Assembly: GCA_963576735.1 (NCBI GenBank)
Contig: OY755179.1
Span: 868,001 to 932,000 of the forward strand
Direction: 5' to 3'
Length of the DNA stretch: 64,000 nucleotides
DNA from: Bedellia somnulentella
Lineage: Eukaryota > Arthropoda > Insecta > Lepidoptera > Bedelliidae
Shown here: piece by piece, positions 33,780-45,475 of the stretch
Layout of the letters: every line of letters starts with the position of its first letter
How positions within the stretch are numbered: position 1 is the stretch's first letter
The notes under the pieces: model-generated
The model's input: only the letters and a program-made list of their open reading frames with translations
Told to the model about the DNA's origin: nothing
Database searches by the model: none
Position numbers and translations under genes: made by a program

Positions 33780-34498
33780 TGTAGGTTAGGTTTTTCATAT
33801 ATTATAATTTTATTTTATTTTTTACCTGTATATATAGTTAAATGTGTAAATATATGTTAAAATCAAATAGATTTAATAATATGATGATATTATATGAGTA
33901 ATATTGTGTATGTGAGGAGAGCAAAACCATACAAGCGTTTATCTGAATTAAATACATCATATTTTTTAAGCAATCAAACACTATGCAGTGTGCATTCCAA
34001 AATTTTGTCTTAATTTTCAGGATAAAAGTAGCAAATTCAATCTAGAATATAATAACAACGAATCTAACAACTATTCAATAGAAAATGTAAACACACAAAC
34101 CATTTACTTTTAACCCAAAAACTACAAAAAATAAGTCTGTTTCTCCAAAATCTATGTTTGTTTTTAAAATAGCCAGTAAAGTAGGTAACAATGGGAAAAT
34201 CACGCCACACAACAATTAAGCTTGTTCGCGACTGCCGAACAGAATTAAATCGAGGAGTTTCAAGTGCCTCGTAAATGAAACTTAAATTTACGTTTATGTT
34301 GACTTTTAGCTTTCCGGATATCCGTTCGTAAGTGCCTTGTATTTTGGAAATGTAAATGCAGCGCTGTTTGTGTGGGTGTAAATTTGGGGAATGGATGTCT
34401 TGTTTTAAATGTTCTCTTTTCTATGTAAAAGATAAGAAAACTGTTAAATTATAATGAATTAAAATAAATCGATATAGAATATAATAGAATTAGAAATT
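33780..34498 (+). other. Probable 3' UTR of the RT element, then unique DNA
   Basis: AT-rich sequence follows the stop; the 3' end of the element and its TSD could not be placed. No second copy of this element is in the window. Confidence 0.4.
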
Positions 34499-34740
34499 AT
34501 TTATTGTGCATCACAGATAAAAATATTTTATCCATATTATTTCTTAAATAGAAGTACAATTGGTGGTCTTATTGCTTAAAGCAATCATTTCCAGACAACC
34601 TATGAATGGTGAGATCAGTACGTGAATAAAAGCAATAGGTAGATGTAATTGTACAAGACATAATGGAATGGGAGTAGCAACTATTTTACATTACTTATAT
34701 TAAACAAAAACTTAACAACTAAACTTATTTCTAGTGAAGA
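34499..34740. repeat. Interspersed repeat, TTATTG type
   Basis: ACAATTGGTGGTCTTATTGC, AGACAACCTATGAATGGTGA and ATTAAACAAAAACTTAAC align in order with the copy at 41712-42168. I recall this family as common in Lepidoptera but cannot assign its class. Confidence 0.6.
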
Positions 34741-35610
34741 ATTAACTTATTACACTTCACTTATCTTTTTCAAAAGATAATTTTTGATAAAATTTGGTAA
34801 ATGTATTTAAATAAGTAGATGACCTACATTTATGTACTTGTTTCAAAATCAGAATTAATTATTAATTAGAAATACGAGCTTTCCCGTATAAAAACTCACT
34901 ACACTGTTAAAAAAACCTTTGACCTAACACAAATACCAAATATTCAACTTTGAACTACGAATACCCCGATCTAAACGCGATACAGCTAATATAACATAAT
35001 ATATTAGGATATATATCGCGTAGTAAGCTGCTAGTGAAAATGTCAAGATATTTGCACCCCACAACATTCTATTACTTATCGTCTGATTGACGCTTCCAAG
35101 CAATCCTCTCTGGGGACCACCCATACCATACCGTCACAAAATTCATTGCATCGATATTTTACTTACGTAAACCATGACAAGCTATTTCAAACTCTAACTC
35201 CATGAATATAAGATTCACTTTAACTGTATTGGTTTGTGAAGACTATGAAGTCTTTCAATATCTGGGTAATTGATATTTCGCTTTTAATTTTCATCGAATA
35301 ATCTCAAGGGTAATGATGCGGTCATGGAAATTTTCTTTGAGTAGGCAAAGTATGGTTAATATTGAACTAAATATAAGACAAATCGGCCTTTCAGTCAAAT
35401 GTAGTAAATTATTTAGTAGTATGATTTAGTTAGTCATCTAAAGTTATGCAAGTAGTAGTATGGGCTTAGAACGTAACTACTTCACAAGAAGGTTGTAAAG
35501 CTATATACTTATTAAAAAATTAAAAATAATTTGTTGATATATTCGTTTGTCTATCATAAATAGGCAAAAATAACAACGCACTGCCTTATGTTATTCTTGA
35601 AACATATTCA
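34741..35610. other. Non-repetitive stretch
   Basis: No gene or repeat recognised. Confidence 0.4.
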
Positions 35611-35854
35611 AAACATACATATACTCACGGCTATAAATCCCTAGAAGAGGTAGCCAGAGCTATGAAATTAGATATTCCTCAGCCACTTTTGGAAAATTGA
35701 GTGGGGAAAAGATTGTAAAGTAAAGGTTGTTGGTGATGGGTCTCCAACCGCATCGCCCAAAAATCCCTTAAAAGCCCCAATATCGTTAGTCGCCTTTTAC
35801 GTACACCCATCGGTAGCAACGGGGTAGTGCTATTCTAAACCGACACTACACAGC
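35611..35854 (-). repeat. SINE1, full length
   Basis: ACATACATATACTCACGGCT to CCGACACTACACAGC. Confidence 0.9.
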
Positions 35855-35889
35855 AGATAATAGAAATTCCTATATTTATTCTTTATGTA

Positions 35890-36658
35890 TCAATACATAG
35901 TATAAAACAAAGTCGCTTTCGCTGTATGTCCGTATGTATGCTTAGATCTTTAAAACTACGCAACGGATTTTGATGCGGTTTTTTTTAATAGATAAAGTGA
36001 TTCCTAAGGAAGGTTTGTGTGTGTAATAAATGCATAATATAGTAGAGGAACACTGATAAATTTAAAGGTTTCTAATGTGAGGTCGTAAATAAGCACGTTT
36101 TTTTGCGCTTATATTGCAAACGCTGGCTGAACCCTACGAGATAGACCAAAATAATGTACTACAATAGTTCACCTTAAAAAGTTCAACAAAAAAGTCCGCG
36201 GTGGTATATGTCTATCTCTTAGGGTTAACCCAGCATAACCATTTTTATTCTTTACTAAAAAATGGTAATTTACGAAGTGATTTTAAACAATACAGCATTA
36301 ATCATTATCCAATTTAGAACCTTAAATAAATTGTGCATTTATTATAGATCAATATGCTTTTTACAGCATGTAATTTAAGTGAATATTACCGAAGATATTA
36401 CAAATTTAAAATGCAGGGTCGTAGTTGTTTGCGCCGGGCGGCGCGTGTCTATAAATAGCGCGTCGATGGCCGCGCTTCGCCTATTGTAAGTACATTAGGT
36501 TAGATAGGATTAGCTTAAAACCATATTTCTTGGTATTTCTTCCATTAAGACTTTGAGTATTGGCTAATGACAAAAAAGCTGTGAACGTTGTGCATAAGGA
36601 CATTCTGTAGTACGTATATTTTGCATTGCACCCGTGCGAAGCCGGGGCGGGTCGCTAG
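35890..36658 (+). mobile_element. Helitron C, non-autonomous
   Basis: Starts TCAATACATAGTATAAAAC and ends with CGTGCGAAGCCGGGGCGGGT and a CTAG terminus (36655-36658). Preceded by A (35889) and followed by T (36659). The 3' end is closely related to Helitron A, the 5' end differs. No Rep/helicase ORF. Confidence 0.85.
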
Positions 36659-36659
36659 T

Positions 36660-36738
36660 TAGTAATAATCCCCACATGAGGTTTTCATGAACAAAAAGAT
36701 TTAAATTAAGTGCTATTCTAAACCGACACTACACGGCT
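36660..36738. repeat. SINE3 tail and SINE1 5' scrap
   Basis: 36660-36706 is a SINE3 3'-tail module of the variant ending TTTTCATGAACAAAAAGATT. 36710-36738 is the minus-strand SINE1 5' end (CCGACACTACACGGC). Both are fragments right after Helitron C. Confidence 0.75.
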
Positions 36739-37160
36739 ACACTGTATTCAAAACTTTCCTTTTTATTTGCCTTTACGTCACTGAAAGTCAATTTACAACG
36801 TTTTTAAAATACAATGACGTATTCCTTCCTTACTACTTAGTACGTTAAATATTCGGGCTTCGGGTGTTGTAGTGTGATATATGGACGTAGGAGCTGAGAA
36901 ACGTGGCTCAGTAAATCTTTGTAGCTGTGTATATAATCCTTTTTACATTTTTTAAAAACCCCTTTTTCCTGCAACCGACCATTGTTCGTGTTTCCCTCAT
37001 GTGTCTTGGCCCCTACTTTACGACATGAAAAGAAATTTAAATATAGACATAAATTCGGGTGCTTTGGAGTTATTATTTTAGTTCTATTGGCTAGAATGGT
37101 CAGTTTTAGGGGTTTCCTATTAAAGTTCTAATCAAGTGGTTCATGTGATTTCAACCACAG
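36739..37160. other. Non-repetitive stretch
   Basis: No gene or repeat recognised. Confidence 0.4.
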
Positions 37161-37169
37161 ATAATGTTT

Positions 37170-37416
37170 GCTGTGTAGTGGCTTAGAATAGCACTACCCC
37201 ATTTCTTCCGGTGGGTGTACGTAAGAGGCGACTAACGGTATTGGGGCTTTTAAGACATTTTTGGGCGATGCGGTTGGAGACCCATCACCAACAACCTTTA
37301 TTAAACCATCTTTTCCCTACACAACTTTCCAAAAGTGGCTGAGGAATTTCTAATTCCTTAGCTCTGACTACCCCTTCTAGGGATTTATAGCCGTGAGTAT
37401 ATGTATGTATGTATGT
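37170..37416 (+). repeat. SINE1 with TSD
   Basis: GCTGTGTAGTG then a 4-bp deletion in TCGGC, to the TATG tail. TSD ATAATGTTT at 37161-37169 and 37417-37425. Confidence 0.92.
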
Positions 37417-37619
37417 ATAATGTTTAGTTCCAAACAAACCGCTTTTAATGTGTAATAGAATCAGTAGCTATAAAAGTTAAGATGAATCAAGAATAGAAAG
37501 TAATCTTTCATTTTCGAATTACAATAGAGGAAACAATTATAATATCAGCCAATTAAAGGTAGCAACCCAGAGAAATTGTAACAGCCACGAAAAAAATTAT
37601 TTTGTCTTACATCCAGCCA

Positions 37620-38170
37620 TAAAAAATAAAATAAAATAATCATTTATTTCAAAATAAAAAGATAAATCTTTGTTTTTTGAACGTCAAATTTTAACTTAAT
37701 ACTAAGTTTACTTCGGATTCGAAAGGTGTTTTGTTGAGAGAAGAACCCGTAAGAAACTCGTCAACACACATCTTTTTTTACGTCCATTACAATTTTGGTG
37801 TTAGCCCGAAAACATCCGGCACAGAGCCCTGATGACACCAAGCCACTTCATCATTAATGTAATCATTGACATTGTAATAGGCTTTCGAACTAAGATTTCT
37901 TTTAACTGCTGCTTTGAATTTTGTTTCTGATAAATTTAAAATGTCCTCAGGTATTTTATTATACATTTTCTTCATACCCTGGTCACTATACTGGTATAAA
38001 AAACATGAAATACTTACCATCTTTAAACTTACTAAAAAAAAGGTAAGTGGCACATCTGTTACCATTACTAAACTCTTCATACATTACGTCAAACGGCACA
38101 TAGAGTCATCAAATAAATTTATCCGAAGTAACCCCTCGACTCGACTGGCGTTTATTTTCGTTCATTTTTC
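37620..38170 (-). pseudogene. Jockey-like LINE, C-terminal end
   Basis: Minus-strand frame (37787-38080) with FLYQYSDQGMKKMYNKIPED, LSETKFKAAVKRNLSSKAYY and NVNDYINDEVAWC. This pattern (a YNKLP-like block, KFK, then KAYYSVDEF-like) is the C-terminal tail of insect Jockey-type reverse transcriptases as I know it. The RT core is missing. An AT-rich 3' UTR and AAATAAAAT-type tail run toward 37620. The frame is disrupted upstream near 38080-38170. Confidence 0.75.
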
Positions 38171-38374
38171 ACGAAACAGGGAATAGTTCACGTCATAGTT
38201 AACTTTGTTACACTCCACTTGGATAATGTCCTCGTAAATAAAACTCGCTTAAACGCTTCTTTCTGAGACTGAGGTTAAAGAATTGTCGGATACACGTCGT
38301 AAATCTCGATAATAGAAATTCCTGAAGTCAACACGACTTTGAGAAAATGGATAATGTTTGCTACTGATTTGGAG

Positions 38375-38626
38375 CTGTGTAGTATCGGCTTAGAATAGCA
38401 CTACCCCATTTCTTCCGGTGGGTGTACGTAAGAGGCGACTAACGGTATTGGAGCTTTTTAAGGGATTTTTGGGCGATGCCGTTGGAGACCTATCACCAAC
38501 AACCTTTATTCTACCATCTTTTCCCCACTCAACTTCCAAAAGTGGCTGAGGAATTTCTAATTCGTTAGCTCTGGCTACCCCTTCTAAGGATTTATAGGCG
38601 TGAGTATATGCATGTATGTATGTATG
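38375..38626 (+). repeat. SINE1 with 18-bp TSD
   Basis: CTGTGTAGTATCGGCTTAG to a CATGTATGTATGTATG tail. The flanks TTTGCTACTGATTTGGAG and TTTGCTTCTGATTTGGAG (from 38357 and 38627) are an 18-bp TSD with one mismatch. Confidence 0.94.
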
Positions 38627-38849
38627 TTTGCTTCTGATTTGGAGATTCTTTGGCGTTTTTAAAATAGCACCAACGTTCTCAAACCTGTTGTATAAAGCGA
38701 CGTGCAAGGATGGTTAGGGAATTATTGGGAAATTGAGTTGAAACACATGCCTTATACGGTAGATTTCGCCCTTTCAATCTTAAATGAGGCTGAAAGGTAT
38801 TTTATGACATAGTAATAAACGTAACTTTAAGGTATCCAAACATATACGG

Positions 38850-39118
38850 AGTCTTTATTTCCCATTGGGGTAGGCAGAGACTATCGGTTGCCACTTTATA
38901 GGATCCTGGCAAACCTCTCAAGCTTCGTTTTTACCATCAATCTTTTCAACATGCTTCTTTATTCTTCATACTTTGGACACCCTCCTCTTTGAGCATACTC
39001 TTTATTTAATCTAAATGTGGTCCTCCGTGGTCGTTCTCTACTAACATTACCTTCCATGTTAGCTTTATAGATCTCTTTCACCAATTTACTGTCATCCATC
39101 CATATCCATTTAAGATAT
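38850..39118 (-). pseudogene. RTE-like LINE fragment
   Basis: Complement of the LINE 3' coding end from the stop region (CCCATTGGGGTAGGCAGAG) to the AAATTGGTGAAAGAGATCTA region, with indels. No tail is visible at the left edge. Confidence 0.8.
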
Positions 39119-39214
39119 ACATACATACATACATATTCTCACGCCGTTAGTTCCCATTGGGGTAGGCAGAGACTATCGATCGCCACTTTGTACGATCCTG
39201 GCAAACCTCTCAAG
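39119..39214 (-). pseudogene. Second RTE-like LINE fragment, head to tail
   Basis: Tail CATACATACATACATATTC, stop region and ~20 codons. Short flanking repeat AAGATATA on both sides. It lies directly beside the previous fragment. Confidence 0.8.
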
Positions 39215-39672
39215 ATATATGTGAAGAATATAAATAATAGGGTAAAGTGACATTAAAATCCTATTTATATTGCAATGTAAATACATTTCACGAATTGTAC
39301 TCACCATTTCAAAATATCACAAAGAATTAAGAGTTAATTGAATTCAATTTCACTTAGCAAAGCACAGACAAATACATCGGAAAAATAATTCAATTTATCC
39401 AAACGTGAAATACGCGGTCAAAATATGCATGAATTGTGTGAAAAGTTCACTTTCAACTGTAACTACAGTAAATAAATAACAGTTTCATTTCGTGTTGGTA
39501 TTATAAAGTTATTTTAATTTCAAGCTAAACTGAACACATATTAATTTTATTGAGAGGAAAAAGGAAAATCATGATTTTTAGTTATACTGTTAGTAATGGT
39601 CAGTAAAGTCATAAATATGTAAGTTTCGAATGATGATGTTATAAAGGCGAAGATCTACTCGTAATAAAAAAA
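39215..39672. other. Non-repetitive stretch
   Basis: Nothing supported. Confidence 0.4.
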
Positions 39673-40346
39673 AGCGGCTAAGAGCGAGATGGACTCGCTA
39701 ATGAAGGGTTCCGTAGCAGCACTAGCAGCACTGATTTACTATAAGAAAACAATGGTTCACGTTTTATGCGTAAGGCCTGTGATAGTAAAATTATTGTTAT
39801 ATATTTCAGTGAAATTAATAAATTAGGTAAGTAATTTGATTTATGACGTTTAAAAATAGAACTACTGGCTAGATCTCATTCAAACCAATTTTCGTTAGTA
39901 GTTTGTAAAGTAATACACATCATATATTTTTTTCAGTTTTATCATGCCCATATTTTAGAAGTTACGGGGGGGGGGACACACATTTTACCACTTTGGAAAA
40001 GTCTCTCGCGCAAACTATTCAGTAAAAAAATTATATAAGAAACCTCAACATCATTTTCAAATACCTTTTGATAGATACCCCACACGTATAGGTTTGATGA
40101 AAAAAAAATAATTTGAGTTTCAGTTCTATGTATGGGGAACCCTAAAAATTTTGGTTTTTTTTCAGATTTTATTTTAAAATCTTAATGCGGTTTACAGAAT
40201 ACATCTACGCACCAATTTTCAATAATGTAGTTCTTATAGTTTCGGAATAAACTGGCTGTGACATACGGACGGACGGACGGACAGACAGACAGACATGACG
40301 AATCTATAAGGGTCCCGTTTTTGCCATTTGGCTACGGAAACCTAAC
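39673..40346. mobile_element. Non-autonomous DNA element with inverted ends
   Basis: Starts GCGGCTAAGAGCGAGATGG with AGGGTTCCGTAGC about 30 bp in; the right end reads GCTACGGAAACCTAA, its imperfect complement. Subterminal (GGAC)n(AGAC)n lies at 40267-40295. There is no transposase ORF. I recall this layout as a common lepidopteran element but cannot give its superfamily. Confidence 0.6.
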
Positions 40347-40452
40347 AAAGAAGAGTACATGGTATCTCACCATTTATCGAAAGAACCATTTTGATGATGA
40401 CTTTACAATAATGAACTAACAAAAAGGGATTTCCCGTCTTCGTCTTTATAAC

Positions 40453-40705
40453 CTTGGCCGTGTAGTGTCGGCTTAGAATAACACTATCCCATTTCTACTT
40501 GTGGGTGATCGTAAGATGCGACTATGGGTATCGGAGCTTTTTAAGTGATTTTTGGGCGATGTGGTTGGAGACCCGTCAACAAAAACATTTATTATTTCCA
40601 TCTTTTCCCCAATCAACTTCCAAAGGTGGCTAAGGAATTTGTCATTCCAAAGCTATGGCTACCCCGTTAAGGGATTTATAGCCGTGAGTATATGTATGTA
40701 TGTAT
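40453..40705 (+). repeat. SINE1, third subfamily, with TSD
   Basis: GCCGTGTAGTGTCGGCTTAG to TATG tail, with the AAGTGATTTTTGGGCGATGT and ACCCCGTTAAGGG markers. TSD GTCTTTATAAC at 40442-40452 and 40706-40716. Confidence 0.93.
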
Positions 40706-40897
40706 GTCTTTATAACATCGTCATTCGACTCTTATATGTTCATGACTTTAATGACCATATCTAACAAAATAACTAAACATTATATTTACCCCTCAATTAA
40801 ATATAAAAAAATGGATACTATTTTAGAGTATGAATTGACTAAGTAGAGCCTAAAGGTATTATTTGCCTCTCTCATCCCGATATTACAGTCTATGAAA

Positions 40898-41338
40898 TAT
40901 AGTGTCAGATTGGAATTGCACTACACCATTTTTGCCTGCAAGAGTTCTAAGAGTTTGGGGCGTTTTAAGTGACTATTGTTTGAGGTGGTTGGGATCCTTT
41001 ATTTTACTCTCTTTTCTCCATTCACATACATACATATACTCACAGCTATAAGTCCCTAGAAGGCGTAGCCAGAGCTAAGAAGTTAGAAATTCCTCAGCCA
41101 CTTTTGAAAAACTCCAACCGCATCGCCCAAAAATCCCTTAAACGCGCCGAATACCGTTAGTCGCCTCTAACGTACACCCACCGGAAGAAATGGGGTACCT
41201 AGTGCTATTCTTGGCCGACACTACACAGCTATTCTCCATTCATCTACCAAAAGAGGTAAAAGAATCTAACTAATAAAAACTCCCGGCTACTCCTTTTTGG
41301 GAGTTTTAGCCTTGAGTATATTTATGTATGTATGTGCA
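40898..41338 (+). repeat. Old SINE1 split by inverted SINE1
   Basis: Left part AATATAGTGTCAGATTGG to TCTTTTCTCCATTCA; right part from 41232 TTCTCCATTCATCTACC to TTGAGTATATTTATGTATG. Strongly diverged, so old. Confidence 0.75.
41025..41231 (-). repeat. SINE1 inserted in old SINE1, with TSD
   Basis: Tail CATACATACATATACTCAC to CCGACACTACACAGC; an internal deletion removes the CTTCCAACT...GGTGATGGGT part. TSD TTCTCCATTCA at 41014-41024 and 41232-41242. Confidence 0.92.
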
Positions 41339-41711
41339 TTAAAACTCATGACCTGCAAACCCAAATATTTAAAAAGAAAGCAAATTCTGTAATAATCACA
41401 TAATTATTTTCTTCAAATTGATCCTGAACTATGTAGGTAAGTATTTTGTAAAAGCTATTCCACTAGATTGAGCAAATTGTTCAAATATTCGGTATTATAA
41501 GAACAGGGAATTAATAGCTAATTCCTTTGTTTAGTAACTCCGTTTAGAAATATTAAAATTTTCGTTTGATATGCCCGCTTCCATGAAACAATAATATAAT
41601 AACATTCATGCTTGGAATTATTGCGATTTAATTAAATATCTCTTTACTGTTAGCAGTACGTATTTCTTTCATTTTACAGCTGTGTTTAATTTCATTGAGA
41701 CGAATGTGAAT
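41339..41711. other. Non-repetitive stretch
   Basis: Nothing supported. Confidence 0.4.
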
Positions 41712-42168
41712 TTTCAATAGAATAGAATAACTCTTTATTGCACATATACTCACCAGGGTAGCCAGAGCTAAGTAATTAGAAATTCCTCAGCCACTTTTGG
41801 AAATTTGAGTGGGGAATAGATAGTAAAAATAAAAGGTTGTTGGTGATGGGTCTCCAACCGCATCGCCCAAAAATCCCTTAATAGCCCCATACCGTTAGTC
41901 GCCTCTTACGTACTACGTGTACACCTACCGGAAGAAATGGGGTAGTGCTATTCGAAACCGACACTAAACGGCAATTTACAAAAATAATAATATGATCAAA
42001 CAGTTAACAGTGAGGTACAATTGGCGGTCTTATCGCTAAAAGCGATCTCTTCCCGACAACCTTTGGAGGGTGAGATCGATAAATTAATTATTTAGGTAGA
42101 TGCACAAAACAACGCCAAAAAAAAACATAGTAATCTATTAAGCTTACTTAACACTAACTTATTTAATA
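41712..42168. repeat. Interspersed repeat, TTATTG type, split by SINE1
   Basis: AATAACTCTTTATTGCACAT is interrupted by SINE1 and resumes with AACAGTTAACAGTGAGGTAC, GGCGGTCTTATCGCTAAAAG and AGACGACAACC-like blocks. Similar to 34.5-34.7 kb. Confidence 0.6.
41743..41973 (-). repeat. SINE1, tail-less at 3' end
   Basis: CATATACTCACCAGGGTAGC: the GCTATAAATCCCTAGAAG stretch is deleted, then GAGCTAAGTAATTAGAAATT to CCGACACTAAACGGC. An extra TACTACG duplication occurs near 41910. Confidence 0.88.
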
Positions 42169-42172
42169 TAAA

Positions 42173-43127
42173 CTAGTGGATCGGCCCAGCTTCGCACGGA
42201 TAGCGTTGTTTTTTTAAATATCTGAGGTTTCTTTCTTCAGTCACTGCTCAAGCATTGTGAAATTTAGCGCAATGTTTTCAATTAATTAAATTTATAGCAC
42301 TCCCTAAACCACAGTTTGGTGATTTTGAATGCGCTTTTACGAACGGTTCAGTATTTCCGTTTAATAGCAAATTTTGGAATAAAACGCTATGAAGTATTTA
42401 TAACAATCTAAGAAAGAAATTATTACGTGATGTAGGATGCAACTACTGGCGCCATCTAGTATGTTATATGTAAATTAGTAAAGATTTGGTTTTGGTCACG
42501 GGCGCGATGGCTTATTTTATGTATAATTTCGGTGTTTCTCTACCGATTTCTATGATTCTTTTTTATTGAATAGGTAATAATGTTACCTTTTTTAAATTAG
42601 GGATGAGTGAGAGGTTTACAAACGTAAGAGTAAACAAATATAATCAGAATGTTCCAAACTGCTAAGCTATTAGGAATTACACGTGTTATTGTGAGTTAAC
42701 CATAAAAGATAGACATAAACTGTTGAGGATTTTTTTTAGATAATTTTATGAAGAATATTTCCGTCATACATGATTTCTATGTAAGTTTAACCATTAAGGC
42801 TGCACACGCGACGGAAGCTTAAAAAATGGAGTAACTTCTCCGGTTTTCCCAAAATTTCCCAAAATTCCCCTTTACTACTCTGCTGGAAAGTATACAAAAA
42901 CCTGCCTAGGAGTATGAAGAATAATTATACCAAGTTTCGTTAAAATCCGTCGCGTAGTTTTTGTTTCCATAAGGCACATACAAACCGACAGACAGACAGA
43001 CAGACAAAAATTTTACTGATTGCGTTTTTGGCATCAGTATCGATCACTAATCACTACCTGATAGTTATTTTGAAAATATATTTCATGTACAGAATTGACC
43101 TCTCTACAGATTTATTATAAGTATAGA
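42173..43127 (-). mobile_element. Helitron A, inverted copy
   Basis: On the minus strand it starts TCTATACTTATAATAAATC and ends CCGTGCGAAGCTGGGCCGAT, then a CTAG terminus (plus 42173-42176). Plus-strand flanks are A at 42172 and T at 43128, again A|T. Full-length match to 3462-4434 (973 versus 955 bp), the length difference largely due to the shorter microsatellite. Confidence 0.88.
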
Positions 43128-43249
43128 TAACAAATAACCAATCATCAATCAATAACAAATCACTTTTCTGTTTTTTTAAGATACTGTTGATCCGAGAATA
43201 AACTAATATAGATTGATATTTATCGAGCAAGACAAGTGTGGCAAGATAA

Positions 43250-43690
43250 GCAACCGTGATAGCTCAGTGGGTATAACACTGCTTGCTGTGCAGACGATAA
43301 GGGTTCAAATCCCGGGTCGGGCCTACACCAATTTGTATTTTCTAAAGTCATACGTGTCATATTTTTATAAATTGGCAACACTGACAGCGTGCCGTCACCT
43401 GTCAATATATTATGTCAATGTCAAGATGAGTGTTATGAATTGGGAGAGATGAATTCCTAGTGTGGACGCTCGGGAGAGCAACTTGTGATCAATGCATCAA
43501 ATAATGTACATTCAATAGTAATTTAAGTTAGTAAAGTTATTATATCATTTAATAGTCGTTTTCTTCAAATACGTTTGGTCAAATTATCATGGGTGTTAAC
43601 GGATCGTGAGGAAACCCGCATGATTTATCCATTGTATTTTTTATGTACCAGTGTATTCGTACAAAACGGCGTGAACGTTTGCGTTGGGTT
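43250..43690 (+). repeat. SINE2 with foreign middle section
   Basis: The 5' half (43250-43358) has A box TAGCTCAGTGGG and B box GGTTCAAATCC. Bases 43360-43587 do not match the body. Body pieces reappear at 43588-43690 (ATCGTGAGGAAACCCGCATG, GTATTCGTACAAAACGGCGT). An insertion plus deletions is likely. Confidence 0.65.
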
Positions 43691-43769
43691 GTGTTGATAA
43701 GTGTGAGAATCTTCACAATGATTTCAACGCTAAGATGAAAGAAGATTTACTTTTCATATTTTAAAAGAA

Positions 43770-44006
43770 CATACATACATATACTCACGGCTATATATCC
43801 CTAGAAGGGGTAGCCAGAGCTAAGGAATTATAAATTCCTCAGCCACTTTTGGAAATTGAGTGGGGAAAAGATGGTAAAAATAAAGGTGATGGGTCTACAA
43901 CCTCATCGCCCAAAAATCCAATAAAAAGCCCCAATACCCTTAGCCGCTTCTTACGACACCCGTGGGTAGAAAGGGGTAGCAACATTCTAAGCCGGCACTA
44001 CACGAC
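43770..44006 (-). repeat. SINE1, GTCGCTACC-like subfamily
   Basis: ACATACATACATATACTCAC to CCGGCACTACACGAC, with CACCCGTGGGTAGAAAGGGG. Confidence 0.9.
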
Positions 44007-44339
44007 ATATATTAAAATTTTTATAAATTTACTTTATATTTAGTAGTATAACCTTTTAAGAATAAGGTTCGTTTTTATCATCGCAATTTTTTATTGGCAC
44101 ACAGTTAACGTAGTCTGCAATACTGTTTTAACGAATAGTTACAACTTAGTCGTCGAGACTATCATGCTACTAGCTTTATAATTTCTCGAAAGTGAGTTTT
44201 TTTTTCTAAAACGAGTAAAAAAGAACATAAAACAGTTAGCAGAAAGGACGCAAGTTTAAAACTCATGATAATCCTGGGACGGCGAGGCCACGAAAAGTGT
44301 TTTATTAGTGTTATTCATAAGCGATATTTTTAATATAAA
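44007..44339. other. Non-repetitive stretch
   Basis: Nothing supported. Confidence 0.4.
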
Positions 44340-44640
44340 ATATTAGATCGAATGTTATAGGTCCTCACAGCCCATATGTGTCCCCACTAAGCCTTAGTTC
44401 ACTACGCTGACCAATTGCGGGTTGGCAGACTAACGACTGCTACCGTGATAGTAGGCCGACAGCTTAACGTGCCCTCCGAAGCACGGAGGTATAAATGTTA
44501 TAGGTAGTTAAACACAAAGACTCGCCCACCCTTTCTTCTAATCTTTTGTGGGAGTCATGTTAGAGCGCACACTACTGCGGACTTAAACGCACATAGCAGC
44601 GTCTCACTCATATTCCTACATCGCGGAGTGTAAATGTTTT
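44340..44640. repeat. GC-richer repeat-like segment
   Basis: ATTGCGGGTTGGCAGAC and TAACGTGCCCTCCGAAGCAC are blocks I recall from common lepidopteran LINE or SINE copies. There is no second copy in the window to define its ends. Confidence 0.4.
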
Positions 44641-45221
44641 TCGAGTTAAGCATACATACAAATTATAAGTCGGTACACAGCAGGGTGTACTGGCCAGTAT
44701 ATCTTTGCTGTTTCCATACTTTTATATTAGATGTGTGACATAAATGCTTATTTGTTAGTGCTCTCACGGTTAATTAATTTATCTATGTGGACACATACAC
44801 ACAAACAAACATTGGCCAATCTGGTCGAAGCATGAGATTCACACTGAAAAATGCTAACGTAAAATAAGCAAGGCGCGTCTCGTTTGCACACGGATCATTG
44901 TGAGGTGCCTAATTTTATAGTAGATTCTCATATAAAGTTAATATTTGTAACAAATACTTGTGTCTGTATATTTGGTAAATGAACGGTACTTTAACTATAT
45001 ACGTATATTAATATGATGCAACTTAAAGCCTTGTTCACAGAATGCTCTATATTGTACCTCTTTATCGTTTGCTACTCACTCTCGCTCCCGGGCCGTAACA
45101 CTTATGCAGTAAACATTAACCTATCTAAAAGACGTTGGCACAAAACTACTTGTTATGTTCTATACTGCTCAAATGTGACAAAGAAACAAAATGTCTCCAA
45201 GCACCGCTAAAACATTGCGTA
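44641..45221. other. Non-repetitive stretch
   Basis: No gene recognised. A 65-aa ORF at 45013-45210 is unsupported. Confidence 0.4.
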
Positions 45222-45475
45222 AGGGCCAGCGCTGACTGCCGGCATGGCATGGCAAAGGATTTCGGTACAGATATAGCATTTTAAATCTTATTACCATGAG
45301 TATAGAATTCATTTTACTTCATTTTGACACAACGATGCCGACGTTCTGTCCTACCGCGACCTCCCTCGGCATCGTTGTGTCAAAATGAATTCTATTTGCA
45401 TGGTTATAAGATTAAAAATGCTATATCTGTACCGAAATCCTTTGCCATGCCATGCCGGCAGTCAGCGCCGGCCCT
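45222..45475. repeat. Long near-perfect hairpin
   Basis: The left arm (45222-45340, 119 bp) and right arm (about 45367-45475, 109 bp) are reverse complements with a few mismatches and one ~10-bp insertion in the left arm (a TTACTTCATT-like duplication). The loop is about 25 nt. Arm landmarks: CTGACTGCCGGCATGGCATG, GGATTTCGGTACAGATATAG and TTTTGACACAACGATGCCGA. No TSD and no transposase seen. A transcript would form a long double-stranded hairpin. Confidence 0.93.
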
